A stretch of 64,000 bases of DNA from Littorina saxatilis. Lineage: Eukaryota; Mollusca; Gastropoda; Littorinimorpha; Littorinidae. A program made the position numbers and the translations under genes. The stretch is from contig NC_090245.1 in NCBI RefSeq assembly GCF_037325665.1, positions 48,848,001-48,912,000 on the forward strand. The letters run 5' to 3'. The notes under the pieces are model-generated. The model searched no databases, was not told the DNA's origin, and worked only from the letters and a program-made list of their open reading frames with translations. Numbering within the stretch: position 1 is the first letter of the stretch; each line of letters opens with the position of its first letter. This document shows, piece after piece, positions 45,330 to 56,648 of this stretch.

Positions 45330-47591
45330 TTCAACGATATGCCTTGGTGCTGTTCAAGCTGAGCATTTCTATTGTACATTCCTAAGTGTATAGAGACATC
45401 TTCCTTGTTCGGCGATGTACAGAGCGAGGAGAGCGGGATGGGAACAGTTATTGGTTCAGATCAATAGGCCTAGACTGTCATGCTTTCATAAGTCGCATTG
45501 AGTGGGAAGGTATCGGATGACCTGTGGAGTATGTGTGAGGCATTGAGAAGACAAGTTGAATATTCAAGTTTAATTAGTTGCATTGAGTGGAGGGGTATCA
45601 GATGACTGGTGGAATATGTGTGACCCACAGTGAGGCATTGAGAAAATCAGTTCGGATGGGCGTTTCAGCCCATGGCAAATAATCGGCCACTTAAGCCTAA
45701 CGGTGTATGCATGTATAAATAATCCTTCTCTTGTTTAAATTTGAATCGTTCAATATTAATTGTGCTCACCTTCATAATGAAGCGCGCAGCAAAATTGGCA
45801 GTGACATGACATACACGTTGTATGGCTGGCTTCTCGTTGCAAATGCTGAATGGCTCCCTGCGGAGTTCAACAAAATATAATGACACGAAGAAGTGCTATT
45901 GAAATTCAGACATGAGTTTTGAGTATAGTTATCTTCGGGTTTAAAACAGGGGCATGTTTTTGTCCAGTTGGGAATGTGAAGTGTGGGTAAATCGTATCGG
46001 GTCTGACTGAGAAAGTTAACGTTCCGGTTTACAAACTAAGATGTTCCTAGTTCCTTCACAACAATGCACGAAGTATGCGAGTCATACTGCGTCTTATAAG
46101 AAACACAACTTTCCTGTTCGTAGATCTTGGCCAGATTGAACTCAAGTGGCAGTGAAGCTTGACTTAAGGGGACAGAAATGTAAAGGATGTTACCGATAAT
46201 TTCAAATCCGACATTACTTCACACAGTGGAAACACAAGGCGACCTTTATTTTCGTTTCATACAAGACTTTCGGTTGAGCAAAGACTAGCATTTGGACCTG
46301 AGGCTTCTGCTACTATCGACATCATATGAAAATTATCATGTAGTTTTTGTGTTCACCAATTTTGTTAATTTGAATAGAGATATACACTTGTATAAGCGAA
46401 CACTCGGCAATATATTGCATCACCCAGGACGGAACTGTAGCCGAGAGAGCACTTGGCTTGCTGGCTATGAGAATGATGTGCACGGTGACCACTGCTCAGT
46501 AACACACAGCTCAGTGATGGTGAACACAATTTTGACAGTGTCATGATTCGTGACTCAAGTAAAGGCGGAAGTGTTGCGCTGGTGATGGGGTGAGGCTGAT
46601 GAGGGCTGGTCAGATAGTGATTGACAGCCTTGAATGGGCCACTTCCTGCCAGGGCCCTCGCTCTCAAGTCTCCGCACTGCCAGCACACCCTGCTCATTGT
46701 CCCTGCTGAGTGTGGCCCTTGTCCTTACCTTCTGTCTCGTGTGTGTACTTCCTGCTCAACATTGACACACGCACGCACGTACAACACACACAGTACAGGT
46801 GAGTCGATATGTTAGTGTTTTTGCTCGCAAACAGTACTGCTGTGGATCCAAATACGTTAACTAATGTGAAAAATAATATTCCATTGGTTAAGCTTTTCAC
46901 TATCGAAATTGGACTTCAGCATAGGAAACCCCCCCCCCCCCCCCCCTCCAAGTCAGTGTACTGGCTCTGAATACTTCCTCCTTGTGTTTTCGCCATTAGG
47001 TGAAAATGAAACCGCACGGACAATGTCGTTTACATACCCATTAAAATGACACCGGTGCCGCATTTTCCAGAGGTCAGCCCTCATCAAAGCTCGTTCAAAA
47101 GAGGTCTAGTTAATTTGCTGTGTGACTGACCACCTGCGTAACATCCATCTCAAAGGGTCTCTAGACTGGAAAGGCATCTTAATCACCGCTTGGGATTGTA
47201 AGGGTGTTTATAAATAGGTAAATCGATCACTTCACACACAGAAAAACGTAGGTGACTAGGTGATTTGTACGTCCTCTTAGGATCAATCGGCCTGGCCTAT
47301 CTTGGGACAGGTAGAGAAAAACGTAAAACTCAGATCAGTCAGATGTGTTAAAAGATAGTGCTGGAAGAAGCGGCCTGTGTGTGTGACAGTTGTTTTTTTT
47401 GGTGTGTGGCTCTGTGTCAGTCGACATCTGACATTCCATTTGTAAGCGAATCCGCCACGCCTCACTGGCGCTTTCACGCGTGAATGACGCAAGTTTGAAA
47501 GGCGACCGTTCTATCGGCCAGGGGCCTGCCTGTGTAGCTAACCTGCGCAAAATAACTTGACTTGAAGCTGTTGTGGTGGGACTACGCGCGC

Positions 47592-47660
<69 letters not shown>

Positions 47661-48531
47661 TCCCGTGCCCGGAGAACTGCAGGCCCTGAGGGATGAAGAC
47701 TGGTTTGTTTCTTTTCCCCCCTCCATCGCACACTCCTTTTCCAACTATTCAAAATGTCAATTACACAATAATTTATCGTCTGATAAATGCGTTGGTGTTA
47801 TTTCATCGTCAGTCCGGGATAGCTCAGTGAGTTGACATCACGCATGCAGTATTGTCCTCCGGGCTTTCGACCGGCATGCACAAACAGGACGGGTGAAGAA
47901 CACGACCGCCAAACCTGACCCCTCCCTCCCTCTCGCCACTGGACGCATCAGGTCGGCGGTAAGGTCATATGACCTCAAGGCCGTTGCTGCAAGGTCATCA
48001 ACCGCTCGCCGGCTGAATGGCGCCCGTGGAGTTTCATATGCAACAATGTGAATTGACCCCTCGTGCTTAGATAGACGTCCATTTTGGTGGAAACTCGATC
48101 GTCAAGGAGTTTTAAGATTTGAAGTATAAGCTGAAATTACAGCTCAGACTGACACTGATGCCGTAACCAAAACTGTGCTGAGCGGCGAATTAACAGCGTC
48201 GACTGATGCGGATCAGTTACGCCCGTAGCTGATTTATCACCGTCATTGAGCCGTTTGGTGTCGAACTTTCTACTAAATAAACTGCCTTTGGTCGATTTTG
48301 TCCTCAAAAGAAGGGAATGGCTTCGGTTTACATTATGATCAATGGGAAGGAAGAATGAAAGTCGCAGCACTCAGGGAATGCCGCCGGAGTGCTCCAGACT
48401 AGGGTGCGCAGGGGCAGCTGGGCTTGAAACGCCTATGGTTGGCGAATTTGGTCAAAAAGTGAAATTTTAATCAAATGTAAATCATCCCGATTTATTCATA
48501 TTATATTGCTTTGATTAGAATGTGACTGTGG
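45330..48531. other. Long non-coding stretch
   Basis: No gene recognised. It contains a poly(C) tract near 46929 and a (TG)n(AG)n compound microsatellite at about 47593-47658. ATTAGTTGCATTGAGTGG-like sequence is duplicated near 45495 and 45575. Confidence 0.4.
47962..47997. promoter_or_regulatory. Inverted AGGTCA palindrome plus a third half-site
   Basis: AGGTCATATGACCT at 47962-47975 is a perfect inverted repeat with a 2-bp centre, and AGGTCA recurs at 47992-47997. These are nuclear-receptor half-sites; no neighbouring gene gives them context. Confidence 0.3.
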
Positions 48532-49038
48532 ACACATTTGTAATCCCGCAGTGGGGCACTGCGGTTATGAAATTAAAGGCCCCTCCTGTTTTTGGAACCG
48601 CAGGAGCTTTCTAGTTTGCTGTTAGGTAGATTTTTGGTTCCTCTTTCCTGTCATGCTCTCTTTTTCTTCATGAATTCGTTTCTTTTTTCTGCCTTCTTGC
48701 TCATTCACCTGTATTTTTTCCAAAAATCTCTTCTCTTGCCGCTTGTCTCGCGATTCATGTATAGTTTAATCTGTTAGTGTTCTGATGTAAGTCCAGCAGT
48801 AGATAGGTTAAGCCTATTTTAACATACTGGAAACTGGTAATCTTCCAGTAGGTATTAATTTAGTTTTACTAAAGCCTGCTGGGACACAAGTAATGGGTTA
48901 GTGCATTTGTAAACAGGAATCGCTTGACAAGTGGCCCCCTTCATCCCCCCCTTCCTCGTCCTGATATGGCTCTGCGTAGTCGGCTGGACGTTAAGCAACA
49001 AATAAACAAAACAAACAAACAAACAAACACATTTGTAA
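48532..49038 (+). mobile_element. SINE-like element, family 1, copy B, with 12-bp TSD
   Basis: The element 48544-49026 is flanked by ACACATTTGTAA at 48532-48543 and 49027-49038. It is nearly identical to 2919-3394, including the internal pyrimidine-rich part and the GGACGTTAAGCAACAAATAAA tail. Confidence 0.92.
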
Positions 49039-49189
49039 GAGTTTCTGCCAAGTGTCAGTGTGATGGGAATATATATATGAGCCTGTGACAAAAGGTCGTT
49101 CGGTATACCCTTGTGCGTTTGCAAAGAAAATAAAATGTTTTCACAAAAGCTTTACTATTTTTATGCGAGTTTGTTGTTTTGAATATACC

Positions 49190-50047
49190 TATGAGCAGTG
49201 ATGTTCCGAGGCGTCGGTCATCGGTCATAGACCGATTTAGGTTGTAAAATGACCGATTGCAAACACCTCTGTCCCGTCAAATGTCCGATCCGATCGCGAA
49301 GTCAGCGGTCATTGTCCGATAGTATTACGCCTAGAGCGGTCACTGCAAGAAGAATCTGTACAAACTGAAGTATCAAACCCCGTTAAAACGAGTTCGAATC
49401 GGGGCCTACTTGAACTTCAATTTTCACTCTCGGTCGAACAATAACACAAGGGACGCAACTCTCGACCGAACAATATTACAAGAGCCACAACTCTCGCTAC
49501 TTTTGACAGCGACACTTTACTTCCGCCGCCGCCACATTTCTGCAAAGATGCCGCCGAAGAAAAAGGTTTGCGTGGGAAAAGGGCAGACACTTTTGAGTGG
49601 CTTTGTTAAAAAAAAGGACGACACGGACAGTCAAGTTGCAGGGCCTTCGGCCCCGTCGGAGACTGAAGCCTCAGAAGGTGAGCCAATAGATCTACAACCT
49701 CAGAAAGAGACGCAGGAGGAGACGCAAGAAACGAAAGTAGGGGCGACCAGAAAGTTTGTGCAGAGCTGGTTTTCTATGTTCCCTTGGCTCAGCTACAGCA
49801 AAGAAAAAGAACTGATGTTCTGCACCATCTGTCAGGAGGATGGCGTTGCCTCAAACTCGTTCACCGTTGGTTGCAGCAACTTTCGCAAATCCGCACTGGC
49901 ATCTAAAAAGGTTAGGTGCCATGATTGGTTCGCTTGATCTGAATGTCCTATTGTTTTTTTGTAGTCAGGACATGATGTCCTATTAGTTTTTTGATTCAGG
50001 ACATTTTGTCCTGTTGCCCTCCAGTCCTAGGAACATCACTGTATGAG
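49190..50047 (+). mobile_element. hAT-like transposon with CAGTGATGTTCC ends and 6-bp TSD
   Basis: CAGTGATGTTCCGAGG at 49196 is the inverse of CCTAGGAACATCACTG ending at 50041, and TATGAG flanks both sides. CAGTG fits the hAT terminal rule. Subterminal zones carry repeated ATGACCGAT/TGTCCGAT (left) and GGACAT/ATGTCC (right) motifs. It retains only the N-terminal finger exon of a transposase (see 49548) and is about 846 bp, so it cannot move itself. Confidence 0.78.
49548..49937 (+). CDS. N-terminal zinc-finger part of a hAT-type transposase (129 aa)
   Basis: The ATG starts MPPKKKVCVGKGQTLLSGFV. A low-complexity acidic linker with EETQEETQETK follows, then a TTF/BED-like finger: KFVQSWFSMFPWLSY, FCTICQEDGV, TVGCSNFRKSAL. 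The pattern W-F-P-W-L followed by CxxC and GCSNFR is that of hAT-derived ZNF862/C17orf113-like proteins. The frame ends shortly after AASKKVRCH-like sequence, where a downstream transposase body would be expected and is missing. As a stand-alone protein it might still bind DNA. Expression is unknown. Confidence 0.65.
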   Translation: MPPKKKVCVGKGQTLLSGFVKKKDDTDSQVAGPSAPSETEASEGEPIDLQPQKETQEETQETKVGATRKFVQSWFSMFPWLSYSKEKELMFCTICQEDGVASNSFTVGCSNFRKSALASKKVRCHDWFA

Positions 50048-50681
50048 AGATACATATGACAACATGTTGATGTCTGTGAATCTGGATGTTATTTAAAGAA
50101 AAAAAAGTATAAATATATTCTCTTTGTTTCCCTCCTGAGAACGTGTCCGGTGTGTTCACCTACTTTGTTGATAAAAAAAAATTAATCCAAAATCATAAGC
50201 ACTAAATTTTAGCAAGTAACCACACAACTGAGGTTTGAAAAATACACCTCAGTCAACATTATGGTTAAGCTGTTGTAAATTCGGATGATTTTGACCCAAA
50301 AGAATCAGTCAGTCCGTTGTGACTCGCCCGCGTATGTCCCTCCGATGTGTTTCCCATTTATCTTTTTTTGTTTTCACCTGATCGCTTTATGGACAAGTTG
50401 AAACATGTTTTCCTTTATAAACAACAGTAATAACGATAAAACTATATACTGCATATTGGAAAGTTTGAACATCACAAGTATTTTGAAAAAATGTGTGCCG
50501 TGGCTGATAGTTTCTCCGAACGTCACGACCAAAGATTCACCGATTTTTCCACTACACAATGCGTAGCTGGTCCGATCTTAGCTTTTGCATAAACCGGAAC
50601 ATGCCGGATGTAACCAATGGTGTCAAATATTAATAAAAAAAAAAATACTTTGAACATGATCATTTTATTGCAAAAAAGAGG
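50048..50681. other. AT-rich non-coding stretch
   Basis: No gene seen. Confidence 0.4.
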
Positions 50682-50960
50682 TTAAAGCTGTGGTCTATTT
50701 ATGACTTTCCGGGGCTACGAGGTTGAAAAATAGGGATAAAATCATGTAAAGAATTTTGTACAGCAAACGCTATCCGAAACCCCACCTATACGGCGTGTAT
50801 GACCTTGAGAGCTTCAGTCAACGCTTGAATTTTGCAGTGGTAACATCCGGTTTGCTCTCTCAGAGCTGAGCATTTGTCGAGAAGGATCGAGCAGAAAAAA
50901 TAAACGACTTGGCAGGGATTCGAACTCAAGGCATTGGGGCCTCGAAATGTCGGGGCCGAT

Positions 50961-51181
50961 GGCTTTCGCTGCCAATCAAAACTTCCTGACTGCCAGGGAA
51001 TATTGGAGTTCGGGGTGTAATAATTCACAAAAAATTCTAGCTCCAAATTGGCAGTAGGTAGGAAAGTAAAACCTATGTTATTTTTAAAGGAAATTCAACC
51101 AAGAATCTGTTTTTAGTATCTAATCATGGAAATAATGCACAAGTGCAGGACGGGTATACCCGTCCTAAGGCAGTCAAGGGG
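50961..51181. mobile_element. Nested insert of about 220 bp in the left tRNA-like arm
   Basis: It is absent from the corresponding place in copy 2 of the TTAA element, where CGGGGCCGATGTC runs straight into TTAACCGC. Its ends carry an imperfect inverted repeat, CTTCCTGACTGCC and GGCAGTCAAGGGG, next to TTAA. That recalls piggyBac-type MITEs; classification is tentative. Confidence 0.5.
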
Positions 51182-51257
51182 TTAACCGCTAGGCCACTTC
51201 ACTAGAGTTTTCAAAGATAAAAAAATTGATAATTTTATATCATTCTACGCTTGATTT

Positions 51258-51396
51258 ACCATTCATGCGTCATTTGTAAACAGGAATCGCTTGACAAGTG
51301 GCCCCCTTCATCCCCCCTTCCTCGTCCTGATATGGCTCTACGTAGTCGGCTGGACGTTAAGCAACAAATAAACAAACAAACAAACCATTCATGCGT
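51258..51396 (+). mobile_element. 5'-truncated SINE family 1 copy with 13-bp TSD
   Basis: The insert 51271-51383 starts CATTTGTAAACAGGAATCGC and ends in (CAAA)n, flanked by ACCATTCATGCGT at 51258-51270 and 51384-51396. Copy 2 of the host element has the empty site with a single ACCATTCATGCGT. Only the last 113 bp of the family are present. Confidence 0.92.
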
Positions 51397-52079
51397 TGCA
51401 AAAACGTAAACATTGCTATCAAATTTTGCTTTTATTTGCAAACATGTTTCATGGAATCGCAGTACATGTTTACACCGTCATGCTACACGACATTCGCGCC
51501 ATGTAAATAGCTGCGATATCTCTATTTACAACATGCAAGAAAAATGACAAGAACAGTAATTGAATCTCTCCAAAGCTCTGTGCAGTTGAAAACAGACAAC
51601 TAAGAAATAGTTATACATGTATTCACTTCTGAACAATGGGCGGATAGAGATATAAATCATGCTGCTTCAAGAATAACATAACATGAATTCATATCAATGT
51701 TTTTCCTTCTTTTCCTCGATTGGCGCAATAGCCTAGTGGTTAGGACATGAGACACAAGTATTGAGGTCGAGAGTTCGAATCTTCGCCGGGGCTTTTATTT
51801 TTTCCCCTTGATCTCTCTTGAGAGAGCAAACCGGATGTTATCCCTGCAAAATTCAAGGGTTGACTGAAGCTCTCAAGGTCACATGCCGTATAGGTGGGGT
51901 TTCGGGTAGCGTTTGCGGTACAGAATTCTGTACATGATTATATCCCTATTTTTCAACCTCGTAGCGCCGGAAAGTCATAAATAGACCACAGCTTTAATGA
52001 CAAAATTACATTGCTCAATGATTCTATGGTGTTCAAAGTAACTAAAAATGCTGAGAACCCAAAACACGTGTTTGGACCA

Positions 52080-52551
52080 AAATTCCGTGCCGTCTCTGGC
52101 CTTATAAGAGTAGCTTAAGTTACGCGACCATGTGTTGTTATATCCGTGAATCGGAGAAAAAAAAGAAAACAGACAGTTACACTAACGAGAAAGACGTTAT
52201 CTTGCTGCAATATTCCATCGTGTCGGCAGTAAACACGGTCCCGCTTTGCGACACGAATGCGCGCTGTGACGGCAAAGTGTGCCAGGCTGACCGCATTGCG
52301 CCACCATACACATAGTCTCGCGGCTCTCTCGCACGCAAGCGAGGCAGACGGCGTGAAGTGAGGGAAAAGCTGTTGGTTTGTGCTAGCACGCGGTTGGTGT
52401 GACACGGTGAGTACACATTCTGGGTGACGACTGACAGTGCACACTCACACACACGACTAATCACCCAGACTCGTCACCGCTCGACACTTACTGGATTTAC
52501 ACGCCGTGTTCAAACGACCTGCACCGGACGCAGCCGTAGGGATTTAACGGG
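52080..52551 (+). promoter_or_regulatory. Probable promoter and non-coding first exon of profilin
   Basis: This is a GC- and CpG-rich island compared with its surroundings. Good splice donors occur at 52406/52407 (CACG|GTGAGT) and 52551/52552 (GG|GTAAGT), matching the acceptor TGTGTTTCAG at 55660-55669 before the profilin ATG. TTATAAGAG near 52102 might serve as a TATA-like element. Which donor is used, and the start site, need transcript data. Confidence 0.5.
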
Positions 52552-53492
52552 GTAAGTGGCAGAACAATAATGACTGGCGAGCCGACATCAGTCATACCGG
52601 CCGGTCCGTGTCGGGTTCGCTTCCTCTCACTCGCGAAATCCTGTCGCGGTGTAAGTGCAGTGGGTCCGTAGTGTGTGTGTCTTCCTCAGTCGACGTGGTC
52701 GTGTCTAGTGTTTTGGGGACTGCTGACCTGACAAGACGAAAAACAAGAGATAGCGAGTCAACTTGTCTGGGGTAGGTGGAGAGAAATGGAGACGAAGGCG
52801 AGATCGAATGAAGGCACGGCTCATTCGGGGGTGGGGGTGGAGTACATTTCAGGTCAGGCGAGGCGAGGAGTCCTCACGAGGTCAAGCTTATCGCTTGTAC
52901 GGGTTGTGAATTAACTCGCGTCTGCTTGATATCTTTTGCTGGTGTAACAATGTGCAGGGTTCTATTGTCTCACTTTGTGTAACTGCGTCTTGGGTTTGTT
53001 GGACGACCGTTGTTGGGGTGAGAGCCGGAGACAGCGAGGCGGAAGGCGGCATGACTCAGTCCCATGGTGTGTGTGTCAGCCGGCACGAGCTTTGCCGAGT
53101 GTCTCAGCAACCTCTCCCCGCCACTTACGTGTCATCAACGCAGCTTCTTGTCTCACTCGTCTCCTCATTACGGCGTCTTCTCGCACAATTACAGGGTGAT
53201 TAGCACAGCCAGAGGTGACACACTTGGGCTGCTTGCAGTGTTGGAAGCGCTTGGGTCAGTGACTGAGTGATAAAGATGTGTGGGAGTGATGAGGTTTAGG
53301 AATTGCACAGAACGGGGTGTGGCCAGGGGGTGTTTGGTTTGTCCGTTATTTGTGTGTGATGGCTTTCAGTGGTGTGCACACACCCCTCCTTGCCGTCCAC
53401 TAAGCGATTTTCAAACGGTGGCCTGAGGTGTCAAGTCTGTTGTGAGACTGGGAACAATGGGTTTGACATGACAGTGTTATGCTGAGCCCCAC

Positions 53493-53925
53493 ACAATGTG
53501 TTCTCATGAGGCAAGCATCACACAATGTGTGTTCTCATGAGGCATGCATCACACAATATGTTTGTGATAAGGCAAGTGTCACACAATGTGTTCGTGATCA
53601 GGCAAGTATCACACAATGTGTGTTTTCATGAGGCAAGCATCACACAATGTGTTTGTGATGAGGCAAGTGTTACACAATGTGTGTTCTCACAAGGCAAGTA
53701 TCACACAATGTGTTTGTGATGTGGCAAGTATAGCCCAATGTGTGTTCTCACAAGGCAAGCATCACACAATGTGCTTGTGATGAGGCAAGTATCACACAAT
53801 GCATGTTCTCATGAGGCAGGTGTCACACATTACATGTGTGTTCTCAGGAGGCAAGCATCACATACTGTGTTAGTGATGAGGCAAGTGTCACACAGTGTGT
53901 GTTCTGATGAGAGGCAAGCCAGTCA
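53493..53925 (+). repeat. Minisatellite in the profilin leader intron, about 31-33-bp unit
   Basis: About 13 units alternate between CACACAATGTGTGTTCTCATGA and CACACAATGTGTTTGTGATG forms, joined by GGCAAG(C/T)AT or GGCAAGTGT. The array creates long repetitive frames (SHNVCS..., MRQVSHNV) without significance. Confidence 0.85.
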
Positions 53926-54014
53926 CATTACACTGACACCTGCCTTTGGCACTTTTCCTCTCATCAGCGCCATGCTGTCATATTATTGGTGGTCTGACTT
54001 GACTATCTGACTGG

Positions 54015-55102
54015 CTTATCAGGGGTGTTGCTAGACATTTTCATGTTGGGACATTTGGCCGAAACTGTCAGAAAGCTTTAGGACATCTTGGAAAATTTTC
54101 GGCCATTATTTTGGCTCATACAAAGTCACCGCAACATTGAAGCACAAGACTCAAGAGGGAAACACCAATACATACAATCATTGTCTCAGGAACACAAATT
54201 ACAGGGCGGAGCAGTTAAGCCAGAGGTGTGGGGGGGGGGGGGGGGGTTACAACCTGGGGTCCAGGGTCCCGCTGTCCGGAACCCCTGTGACACCCCCCCC
54301 CCCAATCCGCCCCTGGATTATATGTTGCATACTGCAACTGAAACACATCAGACACCAGTTCTCTGAAACTTTTTCAAACCTTTAACTTTAATTTCTTGAA
54401 AGTAAAACTCTTCCAATCTTGTGCAATTCTTGACAAGCCTTGAGAAACATGACTGGTAAAACACCAATAAAAGGCCGTGTAGGGTGAGCCATTTTGCTTG
54501 GAAACCACGATTTGGAGGACGCTTTTCATTCTCTGGCTGCAGCATATTTCGATTCGCAGTGACTATCGTCTATGTCGTCTGCTTGGATCGACTCGACAAC
54601 ACTACTACCACTCACACTGACACTGTCCACATTCGCGATGTTCCTATCATTTTGTCCGGAATCACTTACCTTGGCAACGGGTAGCAAACCTTGGCCAATT
54701 TAGTTTTTTTCTTGTTTGGTTGCGACATGATGTTCAAATCCAAATCGAAAGCACTGACTGACTGATAAACTATCGGGAACCGGCGAACGCAAACGCTGAG
54801 AGTGTGGTTTCCCTTGTAATCCACTCTGGCATCTATATTTTTTGGCAATGGCTTCCGTTCAAAACATTGATGTTTAGTTTTTGGTATTCGCGAAGGAAAT
54901 AAACGTCAGTCAGTTGACTAAGTACATCGGCAGCAGTTTTAGCAATCAAAGCCTGACCAATACAAAACAACTGGACAAACTGTGGCCGATTTAGGCGAAT
55001 ACTCTTCGGACATTTGGCCGATAGGGACATGAAAGTTTCGGCCAAAGTAAAAAAAAATCGGCGATTGGCCGAAGGGCCGACCCAAACGACACCCCTGCTT
55101 AT
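54015..55102 (-). mobile_element. hAT-like transposon in the profilin intron, CAGGGGTGT ends, 5-bp TSD
   Basis: CAGGGGTGTTGCTAG at 54020 is inverted against ACGACACCCCTG ending at 55097, and CTTAT flanks both ends directly. GGACATTTGGCCGA occurs near both ends (54048, 55009). On the minus strand a start-like MSQPNKKKTKLAKV (about 54729) and RPPNRGFQAKWLT (about 54500) resemble the N-terminal part of hAT transposases, interrupted by stops. An internal poly(G)/poly(C) block at 54231-54303 looks like further nested debris. Confidence 0.65.
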
Positions 55103-55700
55103 TAGTTTTAATGTCCTCTTAGGACCAATTGGCTTATTTTGGGACAGGAAGTACATGTATGCTCTCACAAAGGAAACTGAGGAAAAGGGTTTCCCAAATT
55201 CCTGTGATCTAAAAGTGATTGTTCATCGTTGTCTAACTGGACATTTCAGAGAAAATGACCTGTATTCATAGGGGAAGTCCTTCGCGAGACGGACACGAGT
55301 CTCCACGTAGTTGTCAACAAGGAAGAAGCTCGCAATGCTGACAGTGACTCGAGGCTCAACATTTTACTGTCCTTTTAAAAACAAGGAAAATTGCCATGCA
55401 GTGTCGGGCGGTTACAGACATAAAATACATCACATTTAAACAGGAACAGTGCAAAAGGTTCATGATGTTAGTGCTAGCAGTAGTAGTTCAGCTTCCCACA
55501 TTGTGTAGCTTACGTGTATTGGGGGTCATTTCGATCAACATCAACAGGCCTTTAGAAATGTTACAGTAAAGTCAGCCAGTTGTGACAACATACACTTTAT
55601 GTTCAGTAGTTAAAGCATGATCTATTATTTGCACATGAATGATTTAAGTTGTGGTTGTATGTGTTTCAGATTTGTGCCTGTCTGACGTTGAACTACAGCC

Positions 55701-56093
55701 ATGTCTTGGGAACAGTGGACCGACAACCTGGTCGCGCAGAACGTGTATCATGCTGCCATCTTCGGCCGTGACGGCAACCCCTGGTCTTGCAAAAACCTGA
55801 CTGCCACGCCGGCGGAGGTGAAGGCCATCGAGGAAGCCATCAGGTTGCAGAAACAGGATATCTTCACCAGCGGTGTTACGCTCAACAACGAGAAGTGGGC
55901 CGCCCTTAGACTGGAAGAAAATGTGTTAGTGATCAAGGGCAAGGATGACAAGATCAAGGAAAAGACCATGACGGTGGCCCTGACCAAACAAGCTCTTGTT
56001 TTTGGATGTAACAAGGATGGTACCGTGCAAGCCAACCATGTAAGAGATGCAACGGAAAAATTGGCAGCCAGCTTAGAAACCGCAGGTTATTAA
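55701..56093 (+). CDS. PFN: Profilin
   Basis: The 130-residue product is full length for an animal profilin. It starts MSWEQWTDNLVAQNVYHAAI and ends in TAGY. Trp3, Trp28 in GRDGNPWSCK and the C-terminal Tyr130 match the aromatic residues that form the poly-proline groove of the family; the C-terminal helix ANHVRDATEKLAASLE is typical. Profilin binds G-actin, promotes nucleotide exchange and delivers actin to formins and Ena/VASP through proline-rich tracts. The whole coding sequence lies in one exon, with the acceptor 31 bases upstream of the ATG (exon starts about 55670) and a probable leader exon near 52.1-52.55 kb. No frameshift is present. There is no A-tail or TSD after the stop, which with the upstream acceptor argues against a retrocopy. 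Confidence 0.95.
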   Translation: MSWEQWTDNLVAQNVYHAAIFGRDGNPWSCKNLTATPAEVKAIEEAIRLQKQDIFTSGVTLNNEKWAALRLEENVLVIKGKDDKIKEKTMTVALTKQALVFGCNKDGTVQANHVRDATEKLAASLETAGY

Positions 56094-56648
56094 CCGTGGA
56101 GCACCAAGGAACTTTTCTCTTTTTTTTTTTCCGTCTTGAGACCCTCATGTCCTACTGATGGGTTCACGCACAGCATCAACATGCCCTGATCATCTGAAAC
56201 TAGTGACATTTCAATTTTTGTTTCTCCCTTTGCTGGTTAATATCTTGGTAATTGCATGCAGCACTACTGTCTAAGGGACGTGTCACTAACAAACGCAGTT
56301 GTGGTCTTGGACCGAAAGCAAGTATTGTTGACTGACTGGATATCTAGACTTGCCGTCAATGTCTGCTGTTGCTTTTGACCAGGTTTCTTCAAGTTGAAAC
56401 GGGAGTTATGTGCATTTTCCCAGCTCTGTGCTGTGTAACAAAAAGTTGGCTGTTTACGCTGTATTGGTGAGACAACAAATAACTTGCAGCAGACCTGGCT
56501 TTGTTTCATGTATTGAATTCCATTATAACAACTCGTGCACCATCCCATGTGCTTCTCTTTTTTTTTCTTTTCTTTTCTTTCTTTTCTTTACTTTAGATTC
56601 ACTGTTCTTACTCTTCCACTCCAGAGCGTAGTCAATTTTGTGTTCAAT

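Larger units (their letters stand above)
50682..51997. mobile_element. TTAA-bounded long-TIR element with tRNA-like arms, copy 1
   Basis: It is bounded by TTAA at 50682 and 51994. The ends AGCTGTGGTCTATTTATGAC are inverted, and the terminal repeats stay similar for about 190 bp. Just inside each repeat is a tRNA-like block pointing outward. The right arm (about 51728-51795, + strand) has TAGCCTAGTGGTTAGGAC and GAGTTCGAATCTTCGCC. The left arm (minus strand, about 50912-51205) has GAGTTCGAATCCCTGCC and GTGGCCTAGCGGTTAA, split by an insert at 50961-51181. The shared core includes ATAGCTGCGATATCTC. Copy 2 is at 59205. No transposase is encoded. Confidence 0.78.

Noticed and set aside
2966-48777. 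Identical 61-codon frames (MEPQELSSLL...) at 2966-3151 and 48592-48777
   Set aside because: Both lie inside SINE family 1 copies; non-coding repeat.
53525-54010. SHNV-rich frames
   Set aside because: Minisatellite in the profilin intron.
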